Below, piece after piece: positions 27,845 through 34,103 of a stretch of DNA of 64,000 bases. Below the pieces are notes generated by a model. It was not told the DNA's origin and did no database searches. It saw nothing but the letters and a program-made list of their open reading frames with translations. Position 1 is the first letter of the stretch. Every line of letters starts with the position of its first letter. The translations under genes were made by a program, and so were the position numbers. This DNA comes from JBCFBK01 sp038562555 (GTDB lineage: Bacteria; Bacteroidota; Bacteroidia; Bacteroidales; Prolixibacteraceae), in contig JBCFBK010000018.1 in the NCBI GenBank assembly GCA_038562555.1, positions 34,200-98,199 on the forward strand. The letters run 5' to 3'.

Positions 27845-27898
27845 TAGCAACCCTGTCACCCTCTTCCCGTTTCCGGTCTCCGGTCTCCGTTTTCCGCC
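27845..27898 (+). repeat. Heptad repeat array E between larE and larC (GTCTCCG type)
   Basis: Five consecutive 7-bp units of the form (G/T)(T)(C/T)(T)CC(G/C) run from 27862 to 27896, preceded by one TTAGC unit (27844-27848) and CCCTGTCACCCT. The array fills most of the gap inside the lar transcription unit, so it is transcribed. Confidence 0.85.
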
Positions 27899-27903
27899 AA
27901 ACC

Positions 27904-28743
27904 CTATGCCCCATGCTTCTTTGCTGTTTTCAGTCCTCTGTTCAGTTTCCCGGAAACAAGACCTTCGCGGTCGATTCTGACTTCGCGGAATCCGGCAGCC
28001 TTGATCCGGTCAATGACCTCATCAGCCATCCGAAACAGCTTTGATAATTCGTCCTGCGGGACTTCGACCTGGCCGAATGTTCCATAATGCCGCACGCGAA
28101 CGTCCCTGAATCCCATTTCGTTGAGGACGTTTTCTGCTTCCTCCACCTGGCGGAGCTTTTCGAGTGTGATGGTGTGATTATAAGGTATCCGCGAACTCAG
28201 ACACGGACTGGCAGGCTTATCCCAATTAGGGAGCCCGAAATATCTGGCCATTTGGCGGATTTCATCCTTACTGACTTTGCAGGCAGCCATCGGGGCGAGA
28301 ATGCGGTATTGTGCTGCAGCCTGCAAACCCGGACGGTAGTCGCCCAGGTCATCCTGGTTAGTCCCGCTCAAGACATCAAATCCGTCATATTTTTCCTTGA
28401 TCGCCTGTAAATCATGAAACAGATGTTCCTTGCAGAAATAGCACCGGTTTTCCGGATTCTGATTATATCGCTCATCGGTCAACTCTTCAGTCTTAATGAC
28501 CTCAAGCTGAACGTCGAATGCGCTGCAGAAATTTTTTGCCAGTTCAAAGTCCTTACTCTTCAGGCTTTCGGAATTCGAAATAACACCGATCGCGTTCTCA
28601 CGACCCTGGAACCTGCGGGAAAGATAAAGAACAAGGGTCGAATCAATTCCTCCCGAAAAGGCAACGATAGAGCCTTTCCGCTCTTTAAACCAATGTTCCA
28701 ACTGGTGGAGTTTATCCTGAAGCTGAGGGCTAAGCGTATTCAT
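27904..28743 (-). CDS. larE: LarE, ATP-dependent sulfurtransferase for the pincer nucleotide
   Basis: LarE adenylates and thiolates the biscarboxylate precursor. The 279-aa PP-loop protein has SGGIDS at residues 30-35. The sulfur-site cysteine is Cys181 (PASPCLSSR), and Cys101 and Cys104 form an additional CYFC pair. LarE enzymes with three active-site cysteines have been described as binding a [4Fe-4S] cluster that carries extra sulfide, whereas the single-Cys L. plantarum enzyme sacrifices its own cysteine sulfur. This LarE therefore probably belongs to the cluster-containing, recyclable type (inference). It is the first gene of the lar unit and has a palindromic leader. Confidence 0.94.
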   Translation of the reverse strand: MNTLSPQLQDKLHQLEHWFKERKGSIVAFSGGIDSTLVLYLSRRFQGRENAIGVISNSESLKSKDFELAKNFCSAFDVQLEVIKTEELTDERYNQNPENRCYFCKEHLFHDLQAIKEKYDGFDVLSGTNQDDLGDYRPGLQAAAQYRILAPMAACKVSKDEIRQMARYFGLPNWDKPASPCLSSRIPYNHTITLEKLRQVEEAENVLNEMGFRDVRVRHYGTFGQVEVPQDELSKLFRMADEVIDRIKAAGFREVRIDREGLVSGKLNRGLKTAKKHGA

Positions 28744-28767
28744 ACTGCCGGTTTTTAAATAATTAAG

Positions 28768-28813
28768 ATCGTAACATCTTTTTATTAAAAAGTATTACGA
28801 TGAAACAAAAATA
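28768..28813 (-). promoter_or_regulatory. larE promoter box and long inverted repeat in the leader
   Basis: On the minus strand TATTTTTG (28813-28806) is a good -7 box, putting the transcript start near 28799. Immediately there begins an inverted repeat: ATCGTAA (28768-28774) pairs with TTACGAT (28795-28801), with inner arms TTTTT and AAAAA. It could be a 5'-end mRNA hairpin or a dimeric repressor site. No clear -33 was found. Confidence 0.5.
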
Positions 28814-28870
28814 GAAAAAAAGCAGAACGAATAACTATTTTTATTTGTTAAAGATGCTAAATGGAAGCTG

Positions 28871-28972
28871 TTAGCCGTTAGCTGGTAGCTATTAGCAGGA
28901 AAAGCACCTTACAACCCTGCTACCCTGCTACCCTCTTCCTGTCTCCTGTCTCCCGTTTCCGGTCTCCATTTC
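28871..28972 (+). repeat. Heptad repeat array D upstream of the queuosine operon
   Basis: TAG recurs at 28872, 28879, 28886 and 28893 (7-bp period). It is followed by two CCCTGCTA units, then five heptads of GTCTCC(N) type in register from 28934 to 28968. The block lies between divergent larE and the queuosine transporter and ends just before the putative -7 box of the latter. Confidence 0.88.
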
Positions 28973-28983
28973 CAAATTTCTTT

Positions 28984-28991
28984 TATCTTTG
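28984..28991 (+). promoter_or_regulatory. -7 box upstream of the queuosine transporter gene
   Basis: TATCTTTG matches TAnnTTTG and ends 51 bp before the ATG. The -33 position falls in the repeat array and has no TTTG. I looked for a preQ1 riboswitch in the leader and saw none. Confidence 0.4.
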
Positions 28992-29042
28992 CGCCCATAA
29001 ATCAATACGTGTTCTTGATAACCACGTAAAAAACAAGAAGTC

Positions 29043-29723
29043 ATGCAAAATAAAGTTTCCGTTCTTTTTTTGGTAGCCGGGATCCTCTTTGCTGCTTGTA
29101 TGCTGATCGCAAATATCTTAGCTTCAAAAATTATTATGATCGGTCCCTGGGCGGCTCCTGCGGGGGTTGTGGTTTTCCCCCTGGCCTACATCATTAATGA
29201 TGTTATTGTGGAGGTGTGGGGATATGGCAGCGCGAGGCTGATCATTTGGGCCGGATTTGGGGTCAACATACTGGCGGCGCTTTTTTATATGATCGGAATT
29301 GCGCTTCCGTCAGCCCCCTTTTATGAAGGACAGGAGGCTTTCCGGATGATTCTCGGGAGTTCGGTGCGCATTGTGATTGCCAGTCTGATTGCTTATCTGG
29401 CGGGGTCCTTCCTGAATGCTTTTGTGATGAGCCGGTTTAAACTGATGACCAACGGCAGGAATTTTTCCCTGAGAGCGATTGTTTCGACAGTTGCCGGCGA
29501 AGGGGCTGATTCAGTTATTTTTATCTCCATTGCCTTTGCCGGAATTTTTCCGCTAAAAATGATCCTGACCATGATTGTTTCGCAGGCCTTGCTGAAAATA
29601 GCTTATGAGATTGTCGTGTTGCCTGTAACTGTCCTTGTGGTAAATAAAGTGAAGTCGCTTGAAGGGGAAGATGTTTTTGACCGTGGGGTCTCCTATAATC
29701 CGTTTCGAATAAAACAGATCTGA
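29043..29723 (+). CDS. yhhQ: Queuosine precursor transporter (YhhQ/QPTR family)
   Basis: A 226-aa inner-membrane protein with about six hydrophobic segments, predicted to import 7-deazaguanine precursors such as preQ0 or preQ1. Family segments include PAGVVVFPLAYIINDVIVEVWGYG near residues 39-62 and AGEGADSVIFISIAFAG near 151-167, both with the acidic/aromatic residues typical of the group. The stop overlaps the queC start by one base (TGATG at 29721-29725). Together with queC and queF this indicates both synthesis and uptake of queuosine precursors. queD and queE are not in the window. Confidence 0.9.
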   Translation: MQNKVSVLFLVAGILFAACMLIANILASKIIMIGPWAAPAGVVVFPLAYIINDVIVEVWGYGSARLIIWAGFGVNILAALFYMIGIALPSAPFYEGQEAFRMILGSSVRIVIASLIAYLAGSFLNAFVMSRFKLMTNGRNFSLRAIVSTVAGEGADSVIFISIAFAGIFPLKMILTMIVSQALLKIAYEIVVLPVTVLVVNKVKSLEGEDVFDRGVSYNPFRIKQI

Positions 29724-30382
29724 TGGAGAAAGCTTTGGTTGTTTTTTCAGGAGGACAGGATTCGACAACCTGCTTGTTTTGGACAAAGGAAAGGTTTGCC
29801 GCGGTGGAAGCTGTTTCGTTTGATTATGGACAAAGGCATCGGCTGGAACTGCAGCTTGCAGAGTCGATTGCACGGAAAGCCGGGGTACCCTGGCGTGTTT
29901 TTAAGCTTGACCTGCCAGGCAGGATTACCAGCAATGCATTGACCAGTACCGATATCGCCGTTGAAACGGAGAAGCCGGCCGGGCGACCGCCCAATACCCT
30001 GGTTGAGGGGCGTAATATGCTTTTCCTGACTTATGCAGCGATATGGGCAAAATCGGAGGGTATTCATCAGCTGGTGACCGGCGTAGGGCAGGCTGATTAC
30101 AGTGGCTATCCGGATTGTCGGGATGAGTTTATCCGTTCACTGAATCAGACCCTGAACCTGTCTATGGATTATGCGTATCAGATTCATACGCCCCTGATGT
30201 GGAAAAATAAGGAGGAGATCTGGCAGATGGCCGACGAATTAGGTATTTTTGACCTGGTTCGTTATGAAACACTCACCTGTTATAACGGGCTCGCCGGAGA
30301 TGGCTGCGGGAACTGTCCTGCCTGTAAGCTCCGGCAGACTGGCCTGGAAAGGTATCTGCAGCGCAGGGACCGGCGGAACTGA
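29723..30382 (+). CDS. queC: 7-cyano-7-deazaguanine (preQ0) synthase
   Basis: Converts 7-carboxy-7-deazaguanine to preQ0 using ammonia and ATP. The 219-aa protein has the PP-loop SGGQDS at residues 9-14 and a C-terminal zinc site with four cysteines (CYNGLAGDGCGNCPACKLR). The central segment GVGQADYSGYPDCRDEFI is typical of QueC. It is translationally coupled to the transporter gene and separated from queF by 67 bp carrying a heptad repeat. Confidence 0.95.
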   Translation: MEKALVVFSGGQDSTTCLFWTKERFAAVEAVSFDYGQRHRLELQLAESIARKAGVPWRVFKLDLPGRITSNALTSTDIAVETEKPAGRPPNTLVEGRNMLFLTYAAIWAKSEGIHQLVTGVGQADYSGYPDCRDEFIRSLNQTLNLSMDYAYQIHTPLMWKNKEEIWQMADELGIFDLVRYETLTCYNGLAGDGCGNCPACKLRQTGLERYLQRRDRRN

Positions 30383-30405
30383 GACACAGGTTTCTGTCCC
30401 CGCTG

Positions 30406-30440
30406 TGCCCCACGCTCCGTGCAATTTGACAATTTGAATT
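30406..30440 (+). repeat. Heptad repeat array H between queC and queF (TGC type)
   Basis: Five consecutive 7-bp units run in register: TGCCCCA, CGCTCCG, TGCAATT, TGACAAT, TTGAATT. The TGCAATT unit is shared with array G at 63909-63915. The array sits inside the que operon and ends 9 bp before the queF ATG. Confidence 0.7.
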
Positions 30441-30449
30441 TTTTAAACT

Positions 30450-30920
30450 ATGGACGAATTAAAACATTTAGGCAACGAAACCAATTACTTGTTTTCCTAT
30501 ACGACAGAAGTGCTGGAAACATTTGAAAATAAACATCCGGAAAGGGATTACTGGGTGAAATTCAATAATCCGGAATTTACAAGCCTTTGTCCGATAACGG
30601 GTCAGCCGGATTTTGCGACCATCTACATCAGTTATATGCCTGACAGGAAGATGGTTGAAAGCAAATCACTGAAGCTGTATCTGTTCAGCTACCGGAATCA
30701 TGGCGCTTTTCATGAAGATTGCATCAATATCATCATGAACGACCTCATTAAGCTCATGGACCCGAGATACATCGAGGTTTGGGGTAAATTTCTTCCGCGT
30801 GGCGGATTGAGCATAGATCCGTATGCCAATTACGGCAGGCCCGGCACCAAATACGAGGAATTGGCCTGGTATCGTCTGCAACACCACGACATGAACCCGG
30901 AAAAGGTTGATAACCGATAA
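30450..30920 (+). CDS. queF: NADPH-dependent preQ0 reductase
   Basis: Reduces the nitrile of preQ0 to the aminomethyl group of preQ1. At 156 aa it is the short, unimodular YkvM-type form. The covalent-catalysis Cys is Cys47 in FTSLCPITGQPDFA, with Asp54 as the proton donor. The QueF NADPH motif is ESKSLKLYLFSYRNHG (about 70-85), and HEDC follows. It lies 67 bp after queC and 15 bp before the acyltransferase gene. Confidence 0.95.
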   Translation: MDELKHLGNETNYLFSYTTEVLETFENKHPERDYWVKFNNPEFTSLCPITGQPDFATIYISYMPDRKMVESKSLKLYLFSYRNHGAFHEDCINIIMNDLIKLMDPRYIEVWGKFLPRGGLSIDPYANYGRPGTKYEELAWYRLQHHDMNPEKVDNR

Positions 30921-30935
30921 GAAATAAAAAAGGAG

Positions 30936-31685
30936 ATGAAGAAGCTGCTTGGTTATTTGCTGACACCATTTTATATGTTGGCTTTTTTGTTGCTGATTGT
31001 TGTGTTCCATCCGGTTCAGATGGTCTGCCGACGGATTGGGGGATATCAGTTGCGTAAAAAGTCGGTGGATGTTTTAAATTTTTTCCTGATATACAGTCTG
31101 CTGATCCTGGGAGCCAGGATCAGGTTTCGGGGGTTTGGGCTTCTTCCGGAGGGACGGCCGTTAATTATCGTTTCCAATCATCAAAGTCTGTTGGATATTC
31201 CGCCAATTGTCTGGGGATTCAGGAAACATCACCCGAAATTTGTCTCCAAGAAAGAATTAGGGAAGGGGATTCCCAGTATCTCCTATAATTTAAGGCATGG
31301 CGGTTCTGTTCTGATTGACCGTGAAAACGGGAGGCAGTCAATACTTGAAATTGCCCGTCTGGGCAAACACATTGAAAAGGAGAACTACAGCGCCAGTATT
31401 TTCCCGGAAGGAACACGCAGCAGAACGGGCGAGGTGAAGCATTTTCAATATCCTGGCATTGCTGCCCTTATGCGGTCGGCTCCATCGGCCTGGATTGTTC
31501 CTTTTGTCATCGACGGGAACAGCCGCTTAATGAAGCACGGCTACTATCCGCTTCTGTTTGGCACACGGCTCACCTACACGGTTCTCCAGCCTATTGATCC
31601 CGCCGGTCGTGATCCAAAGGAACTGACCGAAGAACTGGAACAGAAAATCAGGGAAGCGCTGGGACAGGACACAGCAAAAAAATAG
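30936..31685 (+). CDS. 1-acyl-sn-glycerol-3-phosphate acyltransferase (PlsC family)
   Basis: Transfers an acyl chain to lysophosphatidic acid in membrane phospholipid synthesis. Of 249 aa, the first 30 form an N-terminal membrane anchor (LLGYLLTPFYMLAFLLLIVVF). The acyltransferase catalytic motif is NHQSLLD (H-x4-D, near residue 72) and the glycerol-phosphate motif is FPEGTRSR (near 151). AAGGAG directly before the ATG is an unusually strong Shine-Dalgarno-like sequence for this group. It is probably co-transcribed with the que genes by position only; no metabolic link is evident. Confidence 0.9.
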   Translation: MKKLLGYLLTPFYMLAFLLLIVVFHPVQMVCRRIGGYQLRKKSVDVLNFFLIYSLLILGARIRFRGFGLLPEGRPLIIVSNHQSLLDIPPIVWGFRKHHPKFVSKKELGKGIPSISYNLRHGGSVLIDRENGRQSILEIARLGKHIEKENYSASIFPEGTRSRTGEVKHFQYPGIAALMRSAPSAWIVPFVIDGNSRLMKHGYYPLLFGTRLTYTVLQPIDPAGRDPKELTEELEQKIREALGQDTAKK

Positions 31686-31707
31686 CCGGATTGGTGGTCC
31701 GGCTATT
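31675..31707 (-). terminator. Terminator between convergent acyltransferase and Gfo/Idh genes
   Basis: A perfect 10-bp stem (31681-31690 with 31698-31707) with a 7-nt loop. On the minus strand it is followed by a run of T, so it mainly serves the Gfo/Idh gene. It overlaps the stop of the plus-strand acyltransferase. Confidence 0.85.
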
Positions 31708-31724
31708 CTGAAAGAAATATCTGA

Positions 31725-33218
31725 TTAAGCAGGCATTTCCGGCAAGCTCCAGGGAGCGCGGTAAGTGTGCTTAATAAGTTCTGCAGCAAATTGTTTTGCG
31801 GGAATCGGGTCTGTCCAGGTCTTGTCGAACGTTGGGTGACCATCGTGAATTTTGAAACCGTCACGGACAACAGTTTTAACTGTCTCGTCATCGGTAAGAT
31901 TGGTAAACTGCATGTTTACACCATCCCATTGCAGTTCCTTATTCAGGCCCTGTAAACGGACAGCCAGAACACCCATGACAACCATTTCATTGAACGGTCC
32001 GGCTTCACTGAAATCAGATGCTGTTTTGATACGGTTTTCCGGACTTTCCTTACAAGCACGAACCCAATCCATTTCATGGCTGGCTTCTACCCTGCGGCGG
32101 AATTTCGGTGCATTGGGAACGCGACCTGATAACAACCAGGGATCTCTTCCGTAGCAACCGCATATGAGCGTGTCTTTCGTTCCGTGGAAGGCCACGTAGC
32201 CACCGGCATTGTTCGGTTCTTTCCCTGCCGGCCAGCCTTTTGGAAGCATCGGTTTGATGCCGCCGTCGTACCAGTTCACTTCAACTTCAGGAAGTTTAAC
32301 TTTCATCTTTTTCTGCGGTTTTCTTTCCGGGAAAGTTAAACGGACCGACTGTGCAGTCGGAGCGCAGTCATTGAGTAACAACGTAGAATTGCCCTGAACC
32401 TTAGTTGGATAACCTAATTCAAGTCCTGTGAAAACAGGATGCAGAATGTGGCAGGCCATATCACCAAGTGCACCTGTACCATAATCCCACCAGCCGCGCC
32501 AGTTCCATGGGTGATAAATTTCATTGTAAGGCCGCATCTTTGCCGGTCCGACAAATAAATCCCAGTCAAGCGTTTCAGGCACCCACTGCCCGTTTTCCGG
32601 GGTGTTCAGTCCCTGCGGCCAGATGGGGCGGTCGGTGAACGAGTCGACTTTGGTGACTTCGCCGATCTCGCCGTTCGCGATCCATTCAATAACCTGATTA
32701 ACGCCTTCGCCCGATGACCCCTGATTCCCCATTTGTGTGGCAACTTTGTGCTTGTCGGCCAGTTTGGTCAGCAACCTTGATTCATAGACCGAATGTGTCA
32801 ATGGTTTTTGAAGATAGACGTGTTTTCCCATCGCCATGGCGTGAGCAGCTATAAGGGCATGGGTATGGTCGGCTGTTGCGATGACAACGGCGTCGAACTG
32901 ATTCGCCATTTCGTCATACATTTTACGCCAATCCTTGTATTTTTTTGCATTCGGGAAAAATTCAAAGGTACGATTCGCATATTTCCAGTCCACATCACAA
33001 AGGCCAACGATATTTTCTGATTGCAGGTTCTTCAGGTTAGCGAAACCCATACCCCCAATACCAACACCTACAATGTTTAACTTATCGCTCGGAGCTTTAT
33101 GCCCCAGCCCGGCGATAACACTGCTTGGAAGAACCGTAATTCCCGCCGCTACTGCTGCTGTAGTCCCCAGAAATGACCTTCTGGAAAAACTGTTTGTCTT
33201 ATTCGACATTTGTTCCAT
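31725..33218 (-). CDS. Tat-exported Gfo/Idh/MocA family oxidoreductase
   Basis: A 497-aa secreted dehydrogenase-like protein. The N-terminus has a twin-arginine signal (SRRSFLGTTAAVAAG, residues about 12-26), which means export in a folded, cofactor-loaded state. The Rossmann motif VGVGIGGMGFANLKN follows, then YLQKPLTHSVYE (the EKP-equivalent motif with Gln-Lys-Pro) and GDMACHILHP as the catalytic region. The C-terminal domain is long, as in many Bacteroidota Gfo/Idh proteins of unknown substrate. It differs from GH109 enzymes in motif detail, though a glycosidase-like activity cannot be ruled out. It has its own promoter (33301-33331) and terminator. Confidence 0.88.
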   Translation of the reverse strand: MEQMSNKTNSFSRRSFLGTTAAVAAGITVLPSSVIAGLGHKAPSDKLNIVGVGIGGMGFANLKNLQSENIVGLCDVDWKYANRTFEFFPNAKKYKDWRKMYDEMANQFDAVVIATADHTHALIAAHAMAMGKHVYLQKPLTHSVYESRLLTKLADKHKVATQMGNQGSSGEGVNQVIEWIANGEIGEVTKVDSFTDRPIWPQGLNTPENGQWVPETLDWDLFVGPAKMRPYNEIYHPWNWRGWWDYGTGALGDMACHILHPVFTGLELGYPTKVQGNSTLLLNDCAPTAQSVRLTFPERKPQKKMKVKLPEVEVNWYDGGIKPMLPKGWPAGKEPNNAGGYVAFHGTKDTLICGCYGRDPWLLSGRVPNAPKFRRRVEASHEMDWVRACKESPENRIKTASDFSEAGPFNEMVVMGVLAVRLQGLNKELQWDGVNMQFTNLTDDETVKTVVRDGFKIHDGHPTFDKTWTDPIPAKQFAAELIKHTYRAPWSLPEMPA

Positions 33219-33300
33219 AGTTTTTAAATAATTTTAATTTGATTTAGGTATTACTCTGATCAATTTTTTCACGATGTCAAAATCTTTTCAGAAAAACAGT

Positions 33301-33331
33301 TAAAGATATAACTATCCGTCTTATTGGCAAA
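33301..33331 (-). promoter_or_regulatory. Promoter of the Tat-exported Gfo/Idh gene
   Basis: On the minus strand TTTG (33331-33328), 19 bp, TATCTTTA (33308-33301). The start would be near 33294, giving a leader of about 76 nt. Confidence 0.6.
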
Positions 33332-33437
33332 GCGGTTTTCACCTGTTTTTAAATTTTGTTTTTTACAGACAAGGGAATAACAGCTTCTTAAACGTTCATA
33401 AAGATAGTTTTTGTCTATTCCCTTTAAAAAAAATCAA

Positions 33438-33469
33438 TTTGACAGGCCTAAACAGCCTGCGTATCTTTA
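33438..33469 (+). promoter_or_regulatory. Promoter of the peroxiredoxin gene
   Basis: TTTG (33438-33441), 20 bp, TATCTTTA (33462-33469), ending 61 bp before the ATG. It diverges from the Gfo/Idh promoter within a 312-bp intergenic region that holds nothing else recognisable. Confidence 0.65.
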
Positions 33470-33530
33470 CGGCTGAAAAAAAACAACCGAAATAAAGACT
33501 TTTAAATTTCACCAAAGTAATATTTTAAAA

Positions 33531-34061
33531 ATGAAGACGATTGGAGATAAATTTCCGGAATTTAAAAAAACAGCGGTAGTCTCGCTGGAAGCCGGAAAAG
33601 AGTTTGACACCGTGACAAACGAAAACCTGAAAGGAAAGTGGAGTGTGATTTTTTGGTGGCCAAAAGATTTCACGTTCGTGTGCCCCACGGAAATTACCCG
33701 TTTTAACGATCATTTTGGAGAATTCGAGAGACTGGATACGCGGCTCCTGGGTGCATCGACCGATTCGGAATATGTCCACCTGGCATGGCGTAATGCACAT
33801 CCGGGTTTAAAACGATTGAAATTCCCGATGCTGGCAGATACTTCAAAATCGCTCGCGGAAGAGTTAGGTATTCTGGAGAAGGAAGAGAAGATTGCCTACC
33901 GGGCGACTTTTATTGTTGATCCGGAAGGTGTTATTCGCTGGGTAAATGTAAACGACCTGGGTGTGGGGCGGAATGTTCCGGAAGCGGTTCGGGTGCTGGA
34001 AGCGTTGCAAACAGGCGAATTGACCCCCTGTGATTGGGTGCCGGGAGAGGCAACATTATAA
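33531..34061 (+). CDS. AhpC/TSA-family 2-Cys peroxiredoxin
   Basis: Reduces peroxides in the cytoplasm. In 176 aa the peroxidatic cysteine is Cys51 in DFTFVCPTEI and the resolving cysteine is Cys167 in the C-terminal TPCDW. This makes it a typical 2-Cys enzyme of the AhpC/AhpE-like group that forms intersubunit disulfides. The usual Arg-containing segment near residue 125 (AYRATFIVDPEGVIRW) is present. No ahpF or thioredoxin gene is adjacent. Monocistronic, with its own promoter and a bidirectional terminator. Confidence 0.93.
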   Translation: MKTIGDKFPEFKKTAVVSLEAGKEFDTVTNENLKGKWSVIFWWPKDFTFVCPTEITRFNDHFGEFERLDTRLLGASTDSEYVHLAWRNAHPGLKRLKFPMLADTSKSLAEELGILEKEEKIAYRATFIVDPEGVIRWVNVNDLGVGRNVPEAVRVLEALQTGELTPCDWVPGEATL

Positions 34062-34067
34062 TTTAAA

Positions 34068-34100
34068 AATAAAGGCTGCCTCAACGAGACAGCCTTTATT
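34068..34100. terminator. Bidirectional terminator between peroxiredoxin and outer-membrane protein genes
   Basis: An 11-bp stem (34068-34078 with 34090-34100) extends inward with one mismatch and is flanked by A-rich and T-rich runs on the two sides, so it can act in both directions. Confidence 0.85.
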
Positions 34101-34103
34101 TTT

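Noticed and set aside
28871..28972. CRISPR array
   Set aside because: Repeats are 7 bp with no spacers and no cas genes anywhere in the window.
28744..29042. preQ1 riboswitch upstream of the queuosine genes
   Set aside because: No conserved pseudoknot-like sequence found; the region is a heptad repeat and a promoter box.
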